Shown here: piece after piece, positions 43,152 through 54,955 of the stretch | Layout of the letters: every line of letters begins with the position of its first letter | How positions within the stretch are numbered: position 1 is the stretch's first letter | NCBI GenBank assembly: GCA_020080175.1 | Contig: JAGHQL010000163.1 | Coordinates: 1-62,893 of the forward strand | Length of the DNA stretch: 62,893 nucleotides | Origin: Glutinoglossum americanum | Taxonomy: Eukaryota > Ascomycota > Geoglossomycetes > Geoglossales > Geoglossaceae | Direction of reading: 5' to 3' | Position numbers and translations under genes: made by a program | The notes under the pieces: generated by a model | Databases searched by the model: none | Told to the model about the DNA's origin: nothing | Seen by the model: the letters and a program-made list of their open reading frames with translations, nothing else

Positions 43152-44123
43152 AGTTTCTAATGGGATGTTTAGGCTGTCCAAGCAGTAACAAGGCAGTCAA
43201 GTCTTGAGAATGAACAAGAAGGATAGTGAATTGGTAAACTGCCACTAAGAGTGGTTGAAGGAAGATATGTTCAAACGACACCTGTACCTGACGAGAAAAG
43301 AACAAAACAAGAGAAACGCAAAGAAAAAAGTTTACGTGATAGCTAGAAACCCGCTGTTGTGGGTGAGAGGGTGAGGTCATTATAAAGAGATTTGGTTCGG
43401 TCCTTATATGCTATTCTCCGTGTCGCCTAGGGAATGGTACGCTGCCAGACCAGTAAGGAACAAGCGTGGCATGACGAATATCTCGCGGTCAGCGCCTAGG
43501 CATAAGAGGGATATCCAGGTTGAGTCGCGCATAGCTTCACACCGGTATGAGCTACCGAGTTCGCCGATGCAGGGTGGAGCATTCAGATATAACTGTCGGA
43601 AAATTGAGCTATCCACTGGTGGAGTTGCTGTGGATTAACCTCGATACCAAGGCCAAGGATGTTTCGGAGGTTTCCAAGCGACACGCACAGATGAAGCTCC
43701 GCTCACACCAAATATGGATATAGGTTGGATACCAAAGGTTTGACACTTCACACACGAATGTTCCTGACACGGTCACCCCTTTGATGCTAAGGTGCCGGGG
43801 ACTTGAGATCCGAGAGACATCACACAGCCATTGTTTGGTCGTTGATAAAACGTCGCTTACGAGCCTGTTCATAGGCGGGTTGGGGGCTTAGCGAAACACA
43901 TATTCGGCGTGCCACGCCCCGTGTTGCGTAATGGGTTATGCATCAGCTTAAGCGTAAGATGGAGGAGGATAAAATAAAAAGCCCCTTTTGCTTGTATAGT
44001 GTTATCGACGAGATGGTGTGTATACATACATACCAGCAACAATGCTCGGAGCAGATACCTGTACCACATCGATGCAACTGGGGGGATCGATTAGAAGGAC
44101 TAAAAGAAAAAAAACATCTGTTT
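43152..44123. other. Intergenic between secreted-protein gene and tRNA-Gly
   Basis: About 970 bases. The first 250 are A-rich and include the likely promoter of the secreted-protein gene. Beyond 43400 there are only short frames without recognisable product. The last 20 bases hold the Pol III terminator of the minus-strand tRNA gene. Confidence 0.4.
44107..44114 (-). terminator. Pol III terminator of tRNA-Gly copy 1
   Basis: Eight consecutive A on the plus strand are T8 on the minus strand, nine bases after the tRNA 3' end. This is the usual RNA polymerase III stop. Confidence 0.8.
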
Positions 44124-44217
44124 TGCGTCTGCCGGGAATCGAACCCGGGGCACGGCTATTTTGAATTTTCAGAATGAAAATTGGCAAAGCCGTAGTTTAC
44201 CACTAACCCACAAACGC
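44124..44217 (-). tRNA. tRNA-Gly (GCC) with a 23-nt intron
   Basis: The minus strand folds as a cloverleaf. Acceptor GCGTTTG pairs with CAGACGC, with discriminator A. The D arm is GGTT-AGTGGTA-AACT, the anticodon stem CGGCT pairs with AGCCG, the loop is TT-GCC-A...T, and the T arm is CCGGG-TTCGATT-CCCGG. The 23-nt intron (ATTTTCATTCTG...) follows position 37 as expected. The B box GGTTCGATTCC is intact. Mature length is 71 with discriminator. It lies in inverted orientation to the second copy at 45533. Confidence 0.92.
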
Positions 44218-44550
44218 TGTCAATTGGAGAATGCTACTCTAAAGCACTAATTGATGGTAAATTGCGCACAGACCTCCCAAAATCGCTTACTTATCACATG
44301 CACGCGCTAATTGCTGACGCTCCGATTAACTCAGCATCCTCTCAGCCTTTAGGATATGTACTACGTCATTTTTATTCATTCCTTCGGGTGACTAAACTGC
44401 ATGTAATCGTTGACATACGGATCTCGTCAGTTATAACACATCGAAGAAACTTCCACTGCATTCATGTATGATCCGGCTAGATCTAGATAAAACCTTCCCG
44501 GTAGTCCTAGTGGGAGGAGTACCATCTATAAAACGCCTCCATTGGGACTG

Positions 44551-45860
44551 ATGGGGTGGCTTTTGTCTCTTTTAATCATCATAGCAACCATCGCATTATA
44601 TAGTAACACAGACAAAATCGATTCTATACTGAGAAAAACGCCTATAGACGCGATCCAAGTTTCATTCTCATCAGTGGTACCAGATTTACGATCGAACATG
44701 TCTGTTTCCAGAGCAATCCGCAAGGCATTTCTCGCCGTCGAACAGTCGGAAGGGATGGGCGCCAGGGTCCGCCGTTCAATCGGAACCGCTAAACTACGCA
44801 ATTTCTCACCCTTCTTGATGCTAGATCACTTTACCGTCTCCCCTCCAGCGGGCTTCCCAGACCATCCTCACCGAGGGCAAGAAACAATTACATACCTCCT
44901 CAAGGGTGGAGTCGATCATGAGGACTTTGCAGGCAATGCAGGTACCATCGGCCCCGGAGACCTGCAGTTCATGACAGCGGGCAAGGGAATCATGCACGCC
45001 GAGATGCCTCACAAGAACGCTGACGGCAGTCCTAATGTTGGTCTCCAGCTGTGGGTCGACCTGCCTGAGAAGCTAAAGTTCTGCGAGCCACGGTACCGCG
45101 ACTTACGGGCCTCTGAGATCCCAAATATCGATGTCGACGATGACAAAGTCCACATCAAGGTCATCTCAGGCCAATCGCACGGCGTCGATAGCGTGAAAGA
45201 GCTCGCATATACACCAGTATGGTTGTTAGACGTCAACATCAAGCCAGGAGGGCGCGTGCAACAAGAACTTCCGGTGGGATGGAACGCATTTGCGTATACT
45301 CTCTCTGGCACCACAACCTTCGGCAGCGGCAAGGACCAGACAACTGTAGGGCCCTACCATAACGTCGTTTTCGAGCAGGCGGGCGATGTAGCTGAGGCAC
45401 AAGTTGCTAAGGATGAGAAGGAAGATGGTCATTTCAGTAAGCACCCCCTTGTCGCTTAGCGCCCCCCCCCGCCTTCCCCAAACAGCCTAGTACATAGACA
45501 AGAGGTGTTTTAACGCCTTGGAAGTCTGTGTCGCGTTTGTGGGTTAGTGGTAAACTACGGCTTTGCCAATCTTTGATTCAAAATAGCCGTGCCCCGGGTT
45601 CGATTCCCGGCAGACGCATATTTTTTTTTTTTTGGTTTCCCAACATATTTATGCTGTGGAACACTAACTAACCTTTGTTTGTCATCGCAGTTCTCGTCGC
45701 AGGGCTTCCGCTCGACCAGAAAGTCGTTCAATACGGTCCGTTCGTCCTCAACTCAGAAGACCAGGTATACCAAGCCATGCGAGACTTTCAGAGCCACTCC
45801 AACGGTTTCGAGCGTGGGAAGGATTGGCGGAGTGAGATTGGAAAGGGAGTTAGTGACTAG
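44551..45860 (+). CDS. Pirin-family cupin protein, intron hosts a tRNA gene
   Basis: Pirins are bicupin metal-binding proteins, some acting as quercetinases or transcription cofactors. Exons are 44551-45436 and 45691-45860. The 254-nt intron (GTAAGC to ATCGCAG, branch CTAACTAAC) contains an entire tRNA-Gly gene on the same strand. The pirin body starts MSVSRAIRKAFLAVEQSEGMGARVRRSIG-like (ATG 44698). Metal-site motifs are FPDHPHRGQETITYL and GKGIMHAEMP, with PNVGLQLWVDLPEKLK, then SGQSHG and TPVWLLDV. The second exon completes FILVAGLPLDQKVVQYGPFV and NGFERGKDW, so it belongs. From 44551 an extra 49 residues add a hydrophobic helix (GWLLSLLIIIATIALYS) that could anchor it in a membrane. Length is 351 or 302 residues, depending on start. 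Confidence 0.9.
45533..45618 (+). tRNA. tRNA-Gly (GCC) with a 15-nt intron, nested in the pirin intron
   Basis: Identical in the mature part to the copy at 44124-44217 as far as I can read, with the same stems and anticodon GCC. The intron is only 15 nt (ATCTTTGATTCAAAA). It lies wholly inside the 254-nt spliceosomal intron of the pirin gene, transcribed in the same direction. Internal A and B boxes are intact and a T13 run follows. Confidence 0.92.
45621..45633 (+). terminator. Pol III terminator of tRNA-Gly copy 2
   Basis: Thirteen T begin two bases after the discriminator base. The run also falls in the pyrimidine-rich part of the pirin intron upstream of its branch site. Confidence 0.85.
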
Positions 45861-46170
45861 TGAAATGAATGGGATGAATACTTGAGGTGGCTTTGCGGGC
45901 GCAACTAAGGTCAATGGCTTCGGGAAAAGATAAGTGCCGAAGGATGAAATGACATCTCATGTATGTAGTAGTATTTTAAGAGTAAATTCTTTTAAACAAA
46001 TGCTATCCTGCGCCGCGGTTACTAGATGCTTCAAAGCCGGACCACCATTTCTCCATGTAGAATATGCCTCACTAAAGAGAGTCACGCCAAAGACAAGCCA
46101 GAGACGCCAATGCCATACACAGACAGATATTACCATTTCCGCTATTCCGATAGCATGTTCCCTTGGAGTA

Positions 46171-47720
46171 TCACAACTCTGGTTGAAAGCCCTCTCCACC
46201 CTCTGCATTTTCATCCTTCCCTCCCTCATCTTCTTCGAAACTAGTTTCCCCGTCTGGGCCGGATTCATCTGCCTCCGATGGATCCGGATCGAGAACTCCG
46301 CGAATCTCCCTTTCGCCATCTTCGGTGTCGAAAACCTCTAGTGTCCAACCTTTATCACCCGCTAGATTTTGTAGTTTCTCTCTTAGCATGTCGATGGTTT
46401 CGGGATCAAGATCCAGCTTTCTCAATTCCTCATCTGTCAGCATCTCCACTTTTCCGCCCTTCGCTCTTCCCTTACTAGTGGCCACGACATCTACCGAGCC
46501 TCTATCGCCACTATCAATACGCCGACCGTCTTTCCCAACATTTAAAGCCGCTCCCACTTCGATCCCTCCGACAGTTGCTGGCTCTTGGGTCCCTACGAGG
46601 AACTTGCGCTGGCTTTCGGCAGTTTTCCGTATTTTCCAGTCTTCGATGTCATCCGAAGGAATGACCTCCCGACAGGTAATAGAGTGTGCTTTGTTTTCCC
46701 GCGGAGGAAGGAATGTGACATCGCTGCACAGTCGAGGCGTGTAAATCACCATCAAGTAAGAACAAGTCGATACTTCTTTGATCTTCTCAATCTTGTCGAC
46801 TGACTGGGAATTACAGTGATACTAGGAACGTTGTAACCCATTAGCTAAACGTGACTCCAGTGATTGCAGGCTGTATTAAAATCACCTGGACCTCAATCTT
46901 CCTTTCTCTCCCGGTTAAATCACAAATGGTGCCCCCTCGCAATTCTTGGACCAGATATCGCATTTCTCCTTTCACTCGAAGTTCTGTTGTGTCTGCTCCC
47001 CCAGGCCTTGCTTGCGCTTGATTGTTGGTATTGCCTTTCCCTTTCCCTTTCTGGCGATGTGCGGGCTTGGCTCTACCCAAGATATAGGAGGGGGTCTGAG
47101 GATCCTCCATCGGGGGCCATGTCGACACGCCCCTATATGATGGCAGCTGGTGGAACTGTTTGACTTCTGAATTATAACAGAATGAATACGACCACCATCC
47201 CGAGACGAAATACAAACAGTTGCCTTCCATATCTTTTAACAGCTCCCAGCCTCTAGTTGTAGCTCGTGAGAGCTCATTCTCTGTTTCCGCCCGTGAAGTC
47301 TTCGTTGAGGTATCATTCTCTGGAAGTGCGCTCACAATTGGAATAGCACATAGATATCGCTTGCCATTGAGGAGCATAGGTTCGTAGGTCTTAGATGGTC
47401 CGTCGAAGTCGTTATCCGCCTCCGTCTCTGTCCCTAACAGTTCTATGGGCTGCTGCGATCTAGGAGACGTGGCCTCAGCTTTTGCAGAAGCCCCAAGCGC
47501 AAGACGTGATTTCGCATCTGTGTCTATGATAAATGAATCAGATATATATATCTGGAACTAGGAATTGCCGAATCAATAACTAGTCAGCAAGAGCTCAATG
47601 TAAAAGCCTAGGATAATTGCATACCTGTGGGAGCGCAAGTAAATCATCGTAGGCATTGAAGACTCTCTGGATCCCTAGAGCAACAGGGGCCAGAGAAAGT
47701 AACACCAGGTTAAGCTTCAT
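46171..47720 (-). CDS. YOS9: ER lectin Yos9/OS-9 (MRH domain)
   Basis: Yos9 recognises trimmed N-glycans on misfolded glycoproteins for the Hrd1 ERAD ligase in the ER lumen. Three exons (47625-47720, 46886-47557, 46171-46821) give 472 residues. MKLNLVLLSLAPVALG is a signal peptide, followed by IQRVFNAYDDLLALPQFQIYISDSFI, typical of the family. The MRH domain spans about residues 125-280: GNCLYFVSGWWSYSFCYN with the conserved W-W pair, REGG-like RGGTICDLTGR-ERKIEV, YHCN, VSTCSYLMVIYTPRLC. The tail is acidic and ends EGFQPEL, not a canonical H/KDEL. Introns are GTATGC to TTCCTAG and GTGATT to TTCCTAG. It is convergent with pirin and divergent from RAD17. Confidence 0.88.
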
Positions 47721-47899
47721 CGTTCCGGGTCGTGTACCACTGGCTAGTTGAAGGGAGGAAGGAGAGATATATCTAGCGACGTGTTGCCATCATCTGATCA
47801 CGTGATCCATGAGCGAAGCTTGTTGGTTCCAACTATTGTTGACAATGCACAAACGCCGGTTCATGAGGTATTCAATATCGCCGGCTTCCATCGTGCGGT
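47721..47899. promoter_or_regulatory. Divergent promoter YOS9 / RAD17
   Basis: A 179-base region between start codons. It contains the palindrome GATCACGTGATC near 47797-47808, whose CACGTG core is an E-box, a binding site for bHLH factors. Confidence 0.55.
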
Positions 47900-50632
47900 A
47901 TGGTGCCGCCTACAGCCAAGAGGCCCAAAAGGAGGATTGTCCAGTCATCCGACGATGAGTGGAACGAAAGCCCAGAGGTCGAGAGTGGCTCACCTCCAAA
48001 GAAAAAGAAGCTGTCAACTAGAAAACCTGAAAATACGTCCAGAGCTGCAAATGGCGTAAGCAGCCCATCCAAACTAGCTCTTCCGACTAGAGCGCCTCCG
48101 AAGAGCAAATCCCCACGTAAGCCTGTGGCTTCGAGATCTACACCTAATTCTTCGCCGCAGAAATCTAAAGGCGGGGCTAAGAAGCCGTCAAATTCTCGGG
48201 CAATCTATACGTTCTTCACCCCGTCAACTCAACAACAAAGATCGACGCAGGGCAGTGAATGTCCGATTCCGGAGGAGGAGCAAGACGATGCCATTCAGGA
48301 TGATTCAGATGATGAGGGTATTCTTGATAACGGGAATGCAAGCGCTTGTAGGATTGGAGATACTAAAAGGGGGTGGACTACATCCCAAAAAGATGGCACC
48401 ACAGCTGGTTCGATCACCAGCGCCAGCCAGAAATTCTTAAGGAAGGCCAGTGCAGCTAGGAGCAATGTTCCATCCGAGGGGCCTACGGCTTCAAAAGAAG
48501 ACTTGCGTCCGTGGGCAGAGAAGTATGCTCCTGTGAGCTTGGAGGAACTAGCTGTCCATAAGAAGAAAGTCGCAGATGTACGGATTTGGCTAGAAAACGT
48601 TTTTGGCGGCAGAGATCGAAAGGTAAAGGCTTCACGTATACTATCTAAAAAAAGGTGACTGACGCTTGTGAAGAGGCTTCTCATTTTGAAGGGCCCATCT
48701 GGAGCAGGAAAAACAACGACAATGTCGCTCCTATCGAAAGACATGGGATTTGATATCCTAGAGTGGCGAAATCCTGTAGGGACAGAGTTTTCATCTGAGG
48801 GTTTCGTATCGATGTCAGCACAATTTGAGGAGTTTCTAGGACGAGGTGGGAAATTTGGAAGTCTTGATCTTTCCAGTAGTATTGGGAGTCCTCGATCCGA
48901 AACAGCATCCACCCCAAACCGAAAGAAAATCATTCTAGTTGAAGAATTCCCAAATACCTTCACCCGGTCTTCAACGGCTCTACAGTCGTTCCGGTCTGCT
49001 CTTCAACATTTCCTTGCATCTAATTGTCCTTCCCTTGGGACATTTTTCTCCAGCCAAATGTCCGCGAATGAACAGGTCACTCCTCTAGTCCTGATCATAT
49101 CGGAAACACTCCTTACAACGACCACTGCATCCGCAGACAGCTTCACAGCCCATCGCTTAATCGGTCAAGAGATCCTCAATCACCCAGGGGTCAGTCTCAT
49201 CAATTTTAATCCCATAGCCCCTACCCTTTTAGCAAAGGCCATAGACCTAGTAGTACAGAAAGAAGCGAGGCAAACAGGTAGAAGGAAAACGCCTGGCCGC
49301 CTAGCGCGGGACAAGCTAGGGGAAGTCGGGGACGTCCGAAGCGCTGTCGGCTCTCTAGAGTTTTTATGCTTGAGAGGAGACGACAGCGCTGATTGGGGTG
49401 GCAAAGTCACCTTTGGGAAAGGGAAGAAGGCTTCCGGGGCCGCCCCGTTAACTGATATGGAGAGAGAGTCTTTGGAGCTAGTTACGCAGCGAGAAGCCAG
49501 CCTGGGCATATTCCATGCTGTCGGAAAGGTCGTCTACAATAAACGCATCGATGACAGTTTATCAGATACCAGTTCAGATCTGCCATCGCAACCTCCCGAC
49601 CACCTGCCTCAGCACGTACGGTTAAAGAGATCACAGGTATCGGTAGACGAACTAATTGACGAAACGGGCACCGACACTCAAACTTTCATATCAGGACTCC
49701 ACGAGAATTACGTTCTCTCTTGTGGTAACCTGTCTTCTGAATCACCACTTCTTGACTCAGTCAACGGCTGCATAGACTCATTATCAGACAGTGACCTATT
49801 ATGCCCGAATTGGGACGGCGGCTTTGGTTCCGGGGGGATGGGTGGCGGTTTTGGCCGAGGCGCATTCCAGGGAGCTGGAGCTGACAGCTTACGACGAGAT
49901 GAGATGAGCTTCCAAATAGCCGTCAGAGGTGTTCTATTTTTTTTGCCCTATCCAGTCAGGAGAAAATCACCATCATCTTCTGGAGGTGGGGCGAGCTGGA
50001 ACAGAGTTGGAGGCAGGGGAGATGCCCATAAGATGTTTTATCCTACAGCTTTGAAATTGTGGCGACAAACTGAGGAGATTAAAGGTACCGTTGATATGTG
50101 GATCAGTCGTTTTATGAAAGGCGGGGTCGCTACTAGTCGCGGGGTATCTTCACAAACAGCCTCCGGGACGGGATCGAGGAGTGTTGCGTCATGGAAAAGC
50201 AATTTCAGGGAACACTCTGGTGCACAACCTACCGGCCTCCCGTCTTCCGGCGCATCTACAGCCGCTCCTCCACATCTTAGTGGTGGAAGTGCCGCTCACC
50301 ATGAAATGGTTCTAGAGCGTCTTCCTTATATGGCGAAAATAGAGTGGCGAAACCCCGTGCCCCTCCGTGAGATTGAGAAAGTCACACTCTTCAGCGGTAT
50401 TGCGGCACAGAGCGATGAGATCCCCGACGACGAAGAAGAACAAGAAGAGACGACTATTGTTCAATGGGCTACAGATCGCGCAAACGAGCTGGGTTTAACC
50501 CCACGAAAAAAGAAACCTAGGCCTCGAGAGCCCGAAATTGGTGGCATAGGAAAGGGCGGTCTCGGGTTTCAGTTGCCCATAGAGAAAGTTGAGGCTTTAA
50601 TTCTTAGCGATGACGATATTGAGGATGATTAA
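47900..50632 (+). CDS. rad17: Checkpoint clamp loader Rad17 (S. cerevisiae Rad24 type)
   Basis: Rad17 joins RFC2-5 to load the 9-1-1 clamp at damaged DNA. Exons 47900-48622 and 48674-50632 (51-nt intron, GTAAAG to TGTGAAG with a CTGAC branch) give 893 residues. The N-terminus is Lys/Arg/Ser-rich and disordered (MVPPTAKRPKRRIVQ, SNSRAIYTFFTPS). The AAA+ part begins LRPWAEKYAPVSLEELAVHKKKV, then Walker A LKGPSGAGKTTT, WRNP after it, KIILVEEFPNTF as the degenerate Walker B and LVLIISE. Later come LGIFHAVGKVVYNKR and ENYVLSCGN, both typical of Rad17. A Gly/Ser-rich insertion lies near residue 640-665. The C-terminus is acidic (ILSDDDIEDD). Confidence 0.9.
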
Positions 50633-51544
50633 GCCAGGGTGGGGAAAGGGGGGAGAGCGCGAATTGACGACTCGGGATATCCGACACGGGATTTTGGAGT
50701 ACGGAGCAAGAAGGGAGCCGTCGCCAGTCTTAAGAACCCCAATCAGAGTTGGGAATTATGTATCCATTTAGATAAATAATCTAAATAATCTCAAAGCCTG
50801 CCTGCATCAGCAACGGCTGGTTCCCTGGGGCATGCTTTATTCTTACTAATTCATAGTTAATGATGCCAGGGGACACTGGGGCAATTACCTAAACCGAGCA
50901 GCAGTAGAGTAACTTCCTCAGGCTCGCCCGGTGCGGTTACAGTTAAACAAGAGCCCCAAGAGCTGGCAGTTCAGTGATCTGCATTGCCTACCACCCAGAA
51001 TCATTTGAGGAACTGCTGTATATTTCCAATTTCAGAGCCATCCCTGATGCAGAGCTTATTTAGGAGCCAATTATCATCAGCCGGCCCGTTTTTATTTCTC
51101 GCCTCGCTTGAGCCCTTGATTAATTTAACGGTTCATCCAAATCACTAGAAACAAAAATTAGCCTGAGGCAACTACCTTTCTAAGCCAATGAATTTCTAAA
51201 AACTGCTGTTGAGTCCTTGGAGCGAACGATCTCGGGTAGGATTCAAGAGAACTGCCGGCTATCTGTGAACCCAGTTTCTTTCGCCAGCACCTGGAGATAG
51301 CAAGTGCTCGCACATATACATGACGAAGATAGTAGCCAGTAAAGCCCTCATTCCCTATACTTAACCCAAGCATCCTTGGGTTCGTCATTCTGAATTCTGT
51401 TATACATGTACACGCCAGTGCAGATATCGCCAATATGCCTTCTGTACTCTCTTTGTTTGCTTTCTCGGGAAGTTGTTGACCTAACCTTCTCTCAGGATCT
51501 CTCTCCTCCAGTGCAAGTCCAGTGACAGTCCATATTCGCGGCAA
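50633..51544. other. Intergenic RAD17-AMD1
   Basis: About 900 bases hold the RAD17 3' UTR and AMP deaminase promoter. A minus-strand frame (51158-51544) is open but has no recognisable product. No RNA gene is seen. Confidence 0.4.
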
Positions 51545-54500
51545 ATGGGGTCTTCATCCAACCAGGGTGACATTGCCATCTCTGACGAGTCACCGCCGTA
51601 CCCTGATTTCCAAGAAAACGCGTCTGATGGATCACTCGAAGTCCTCCGTTACCACAACGTCTTAGAGGACACTCCTCACTATGGCGGAACACCCATCTAT
51701 GACAACATGACAGGCGAGAACACTCCATCCGATGACGCAGTGCCTGGCCCTTTACTGCGCGACCAACAGCGAAAAACTGCTTTTTTTGACTACGCAGCGG
51801 AAAAACAGATGAGCCACGCGGATTCCAAGTTATTCTATCAACGGAGCCAATTAGACGCAAGTCCTATCATGCGGGCCCAAACATGGGGGGGGGATTTGAG
51901 TAGGGCTGGCAGCATCAAATCTCGCCAGAGCAATCGAAGCCACGCCCAGGGCAATGCAAGCAGTTACAGTAGCCAGTATAGATCCACTTTGCCGGTAGGA
52001 TTTGCATCGTTGGACAAGCCCCCTGGAAGCGAGGAAGTGCAAATGCCGCGTATGACACGCTTCGATCCTCATTCTGTGGACTCTAGCATTCAAAACCAAG
52101 ATGCATCGGTAGCAGACTCTCTCGCGAGAAGCCAGTCTCTCTACCCGGGACCACCCCGCGAGCCCAGGGCGACTCTCCTGGCAATGGAAGGTATCCACGG
52201 TGCAGGTGCAGGAGTTGGTATCGGAAATGGAGCCGGTGGTTTCGCTCAAAACGACTCGAGGGTCACTGAAGAGTTGAGTACCATATATACGAATATCCAG
52301 AAAGTGTTGGACATTCGGCACAAGTATATCCGGTTGTCACTTCAAGGACTAGGCGACAATCCCAAGGATGAGTCTAGCTGGAGGATATATCCTCCACCAC
52401 CAGAGCCCTCGTGGATGGGAGAGAAAGAACGTCATGCTCAGAGTCCGAACCAGAGCATGGCAGGCTCAGTAGCGGGAAACAATAGTCTGAGCAATAGCGG
52501 CATCTTCTCCTCGGACTTCTTTACACGTGTCAACAGCGAGCAGCCTCGCCCACAAAGTTCACCTGGGGCATATTCGGTAGCTCCTAATCCTCAGCCTCAG
52601 CACCGAAAAAGAAAACCGGGCGAGAACATCGGAGAAGATTTTGTTATGTCTGATCTACTGCCATTACCGGATGAAGGCGAAATGGTGTTTTCCCTCGATG
52701 AGACGGGTGTCTTTCAGGTTTTTGAGAACACGAGGTCTATCGAAGTCGGAAGCCCAATCGTCTCTATACCCACAATTAGAGACTTCTATATGGATCTCGA
52801 GGAAGTTTTGAATGTCTCATCTGATGGGCCTAGCAAGAGCTTCGCATTTAGGCGACTACAATACCTCGAAGGAAAGTTCAATCTTTACGTCCTTCTCAAC
52901 GAATACCAGGAGATGGCGGACAGCAAAAGGGTGCCTCATAGAGACTTCTACAACGTGAGGAAGGTAGATACACATGTGCATCACTCGGCTTGTATGAATC
53001 AGAAGCATTTGCTACGGTTCATCAAAAGCAGGATGAAAAAGTCCGCGGATGAGGTTGTCATGTTCAGGGATGGGAAACACCTGACGCTTCGAGAAGTATT
53101 TGAGAGCATCAATCTTACGGCGTACGATCTAAGCATTGATACGCTAGATATGCATGTGGGGTCCTCACCATAATTTCTCCCCTTCCTTTGCTACATGTGC
53201 TCACTTCTTTTGCAGGCTCACACCGACTCCTTTCACCGTTTCGACAAGTTTAACTTGAAGTATAATCCTATCGGTGAATCACGACTACGTACTATTTTCT
53301 TAAAGACGGACAATTATATCAACGGCAGGTATCTTGCTGAGATAACTCGAGAGGTGGTTAGCGACCTCGAAGCCAGCAAGTATCAGATGGCCGAATACCG
53401 CATATCAATCTATGGTCGAGCACAGGACGAATGGGACAGGCTTGCCGCATGGGTGGTAGACAATAAGCTCTTCTCCCACAACGTCCGCTGGCTAATCCAG
53501 GTTCCACGCTTGTTCGATGTTTACAAATCCACTGGCTTGATGGATAATTTTCAAGAAGTCATAGTCAATCTGTTCCAGCCGCTGTTTGAAGTTACAAAGA
53601 ACCCCTCAAGCCACCCGAAGCTTCATATATTCTTGCAGAGGGTTATCGGTTTTGATAGCGTCGACGACGAGAGCAAAGCCGAACGAAGGCTTTTTAGAAA
53701 ATTCCCATGGCCAAAAGCATGGAATACAAAACAAAACCCCCCCTACAGTTACTGGATCTACTACCTCTTTGCGAATATCGCTTCTCTCAATGTCTGGAGG
53801 AAACAGCGAGGCTTCAACACATTCCTGCTAAGGCCGCATTGTGGCGAGGCCGGGGATACCGATCATCTTGCTGCTGCAGTGCTTTGCTGCCACAGCATCA
53901 GCCACGGCTTGCTCTTGCGGAAAGTCCCTTTGTTGCAATACATCTTCTACCTCGAGCAGATTGGGATTGCAATGTCTCCCCTCAGCAATAATGCCCTATT
54001 CCTCGCGTACGACAGAAATCCCTTCCAACAATACTTCAAACGAGGCCTCAACGTCTCATTATCTACCGATGACCCGCTTCAATTCGCATTTACCAAAGAG
54101 CCGCTAATTGAAGAGTACTCAGTAGCGGCACAGATATACAAGCTAAGCGCAGTTGACATGTGCGAGCTGGCGAAGAACTCTGTGATGCAAAGCGGGTTCG
54201 AACACGCAATAAAGCAAAGGTGGTTAGGTAATGACTATCATCTACCGGGTCCGATGGGAAACGACATGAGCAAGTCAAACGTGCCGAATATCAGGGTAGC
54301 CTTCAGACGGGAAACTTTGGTGCAAGAATTAGCTATGTGAGTTCGAAACACCTCATATCCCGCCAGCCACAAACGCCACTAATGCTACTACCCGTTCTAT
54401 AGGATCGATAGATATACTAGCACCACTCCACACATGGCCATCACGACCCCCGCCGTTCCCTTGCACCTTCAGTCTCAATACTTTCAACAAGGCCCCCCCT

Positions 54501-54955
54501 CTCCGACCACCTCCATGCGAACAAACCCGTCCACCACAAATACGTCCCTGGACCCGCCCCCCTTCCAGCAACAACACCAGCCAGGTTACCCCCTTCACCA
54601 TTCGACTTCATTTCCCACTCAGGCTGCCCGTATCCCGGTCTCTCATTCCTCCTCAGACATGGCAAACCTCTCTAGCAACAACGCGGCATCGTCTCGAGAC
54701 TCCTCAAGCGCCTGGCCGGGGACACAGCCTCTATCTCTATCATTCCCTTCTCCTACTACCACTATAGTTGGTGGCGGCAGTGTTGGTGGCGGACAGCACT
54801 GGAGCCCTGTCCTAGAAGGCATGAAAGAATTAACTCTCAACGGTAGCGAGCCGAGAATATTTCCAGGTGTAGTGATGAGCAGACATCGGAGGAACAGCCA
54901 GAGGCGGAGTTTTGATGGGGGAAGAAACTACGGTGATGAAGAGGGCGGGGCATGA
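51545..54955 (+). CDS. AMD1: AMP deaminase
   Basis: AMP deaminase converts AMP to IMP and ammonia in the purine nucleotide cycle (cytosol). Exons 51545-53155, 53216-54336 and 54403-54955 give 1094 residues. The N-terminal 350 residues are disordered. The catalytic domain starts around [15 protein letters not shown], continues with [39 protein letters not shown] (metal-binding HxH), [47 protein letters not shown] and RPHCGEAGD, and ends with [12 protein letters not shown] (catalytic DD) and [13 protein letters not shown]. The third exon adds a 184-residue Ser/Pro/Gln tail that is not part of the catalytic fold. Introns are GTGGGG to TTTGCAG and GTGAGT to TCTATAG. Confidence 0.93.
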
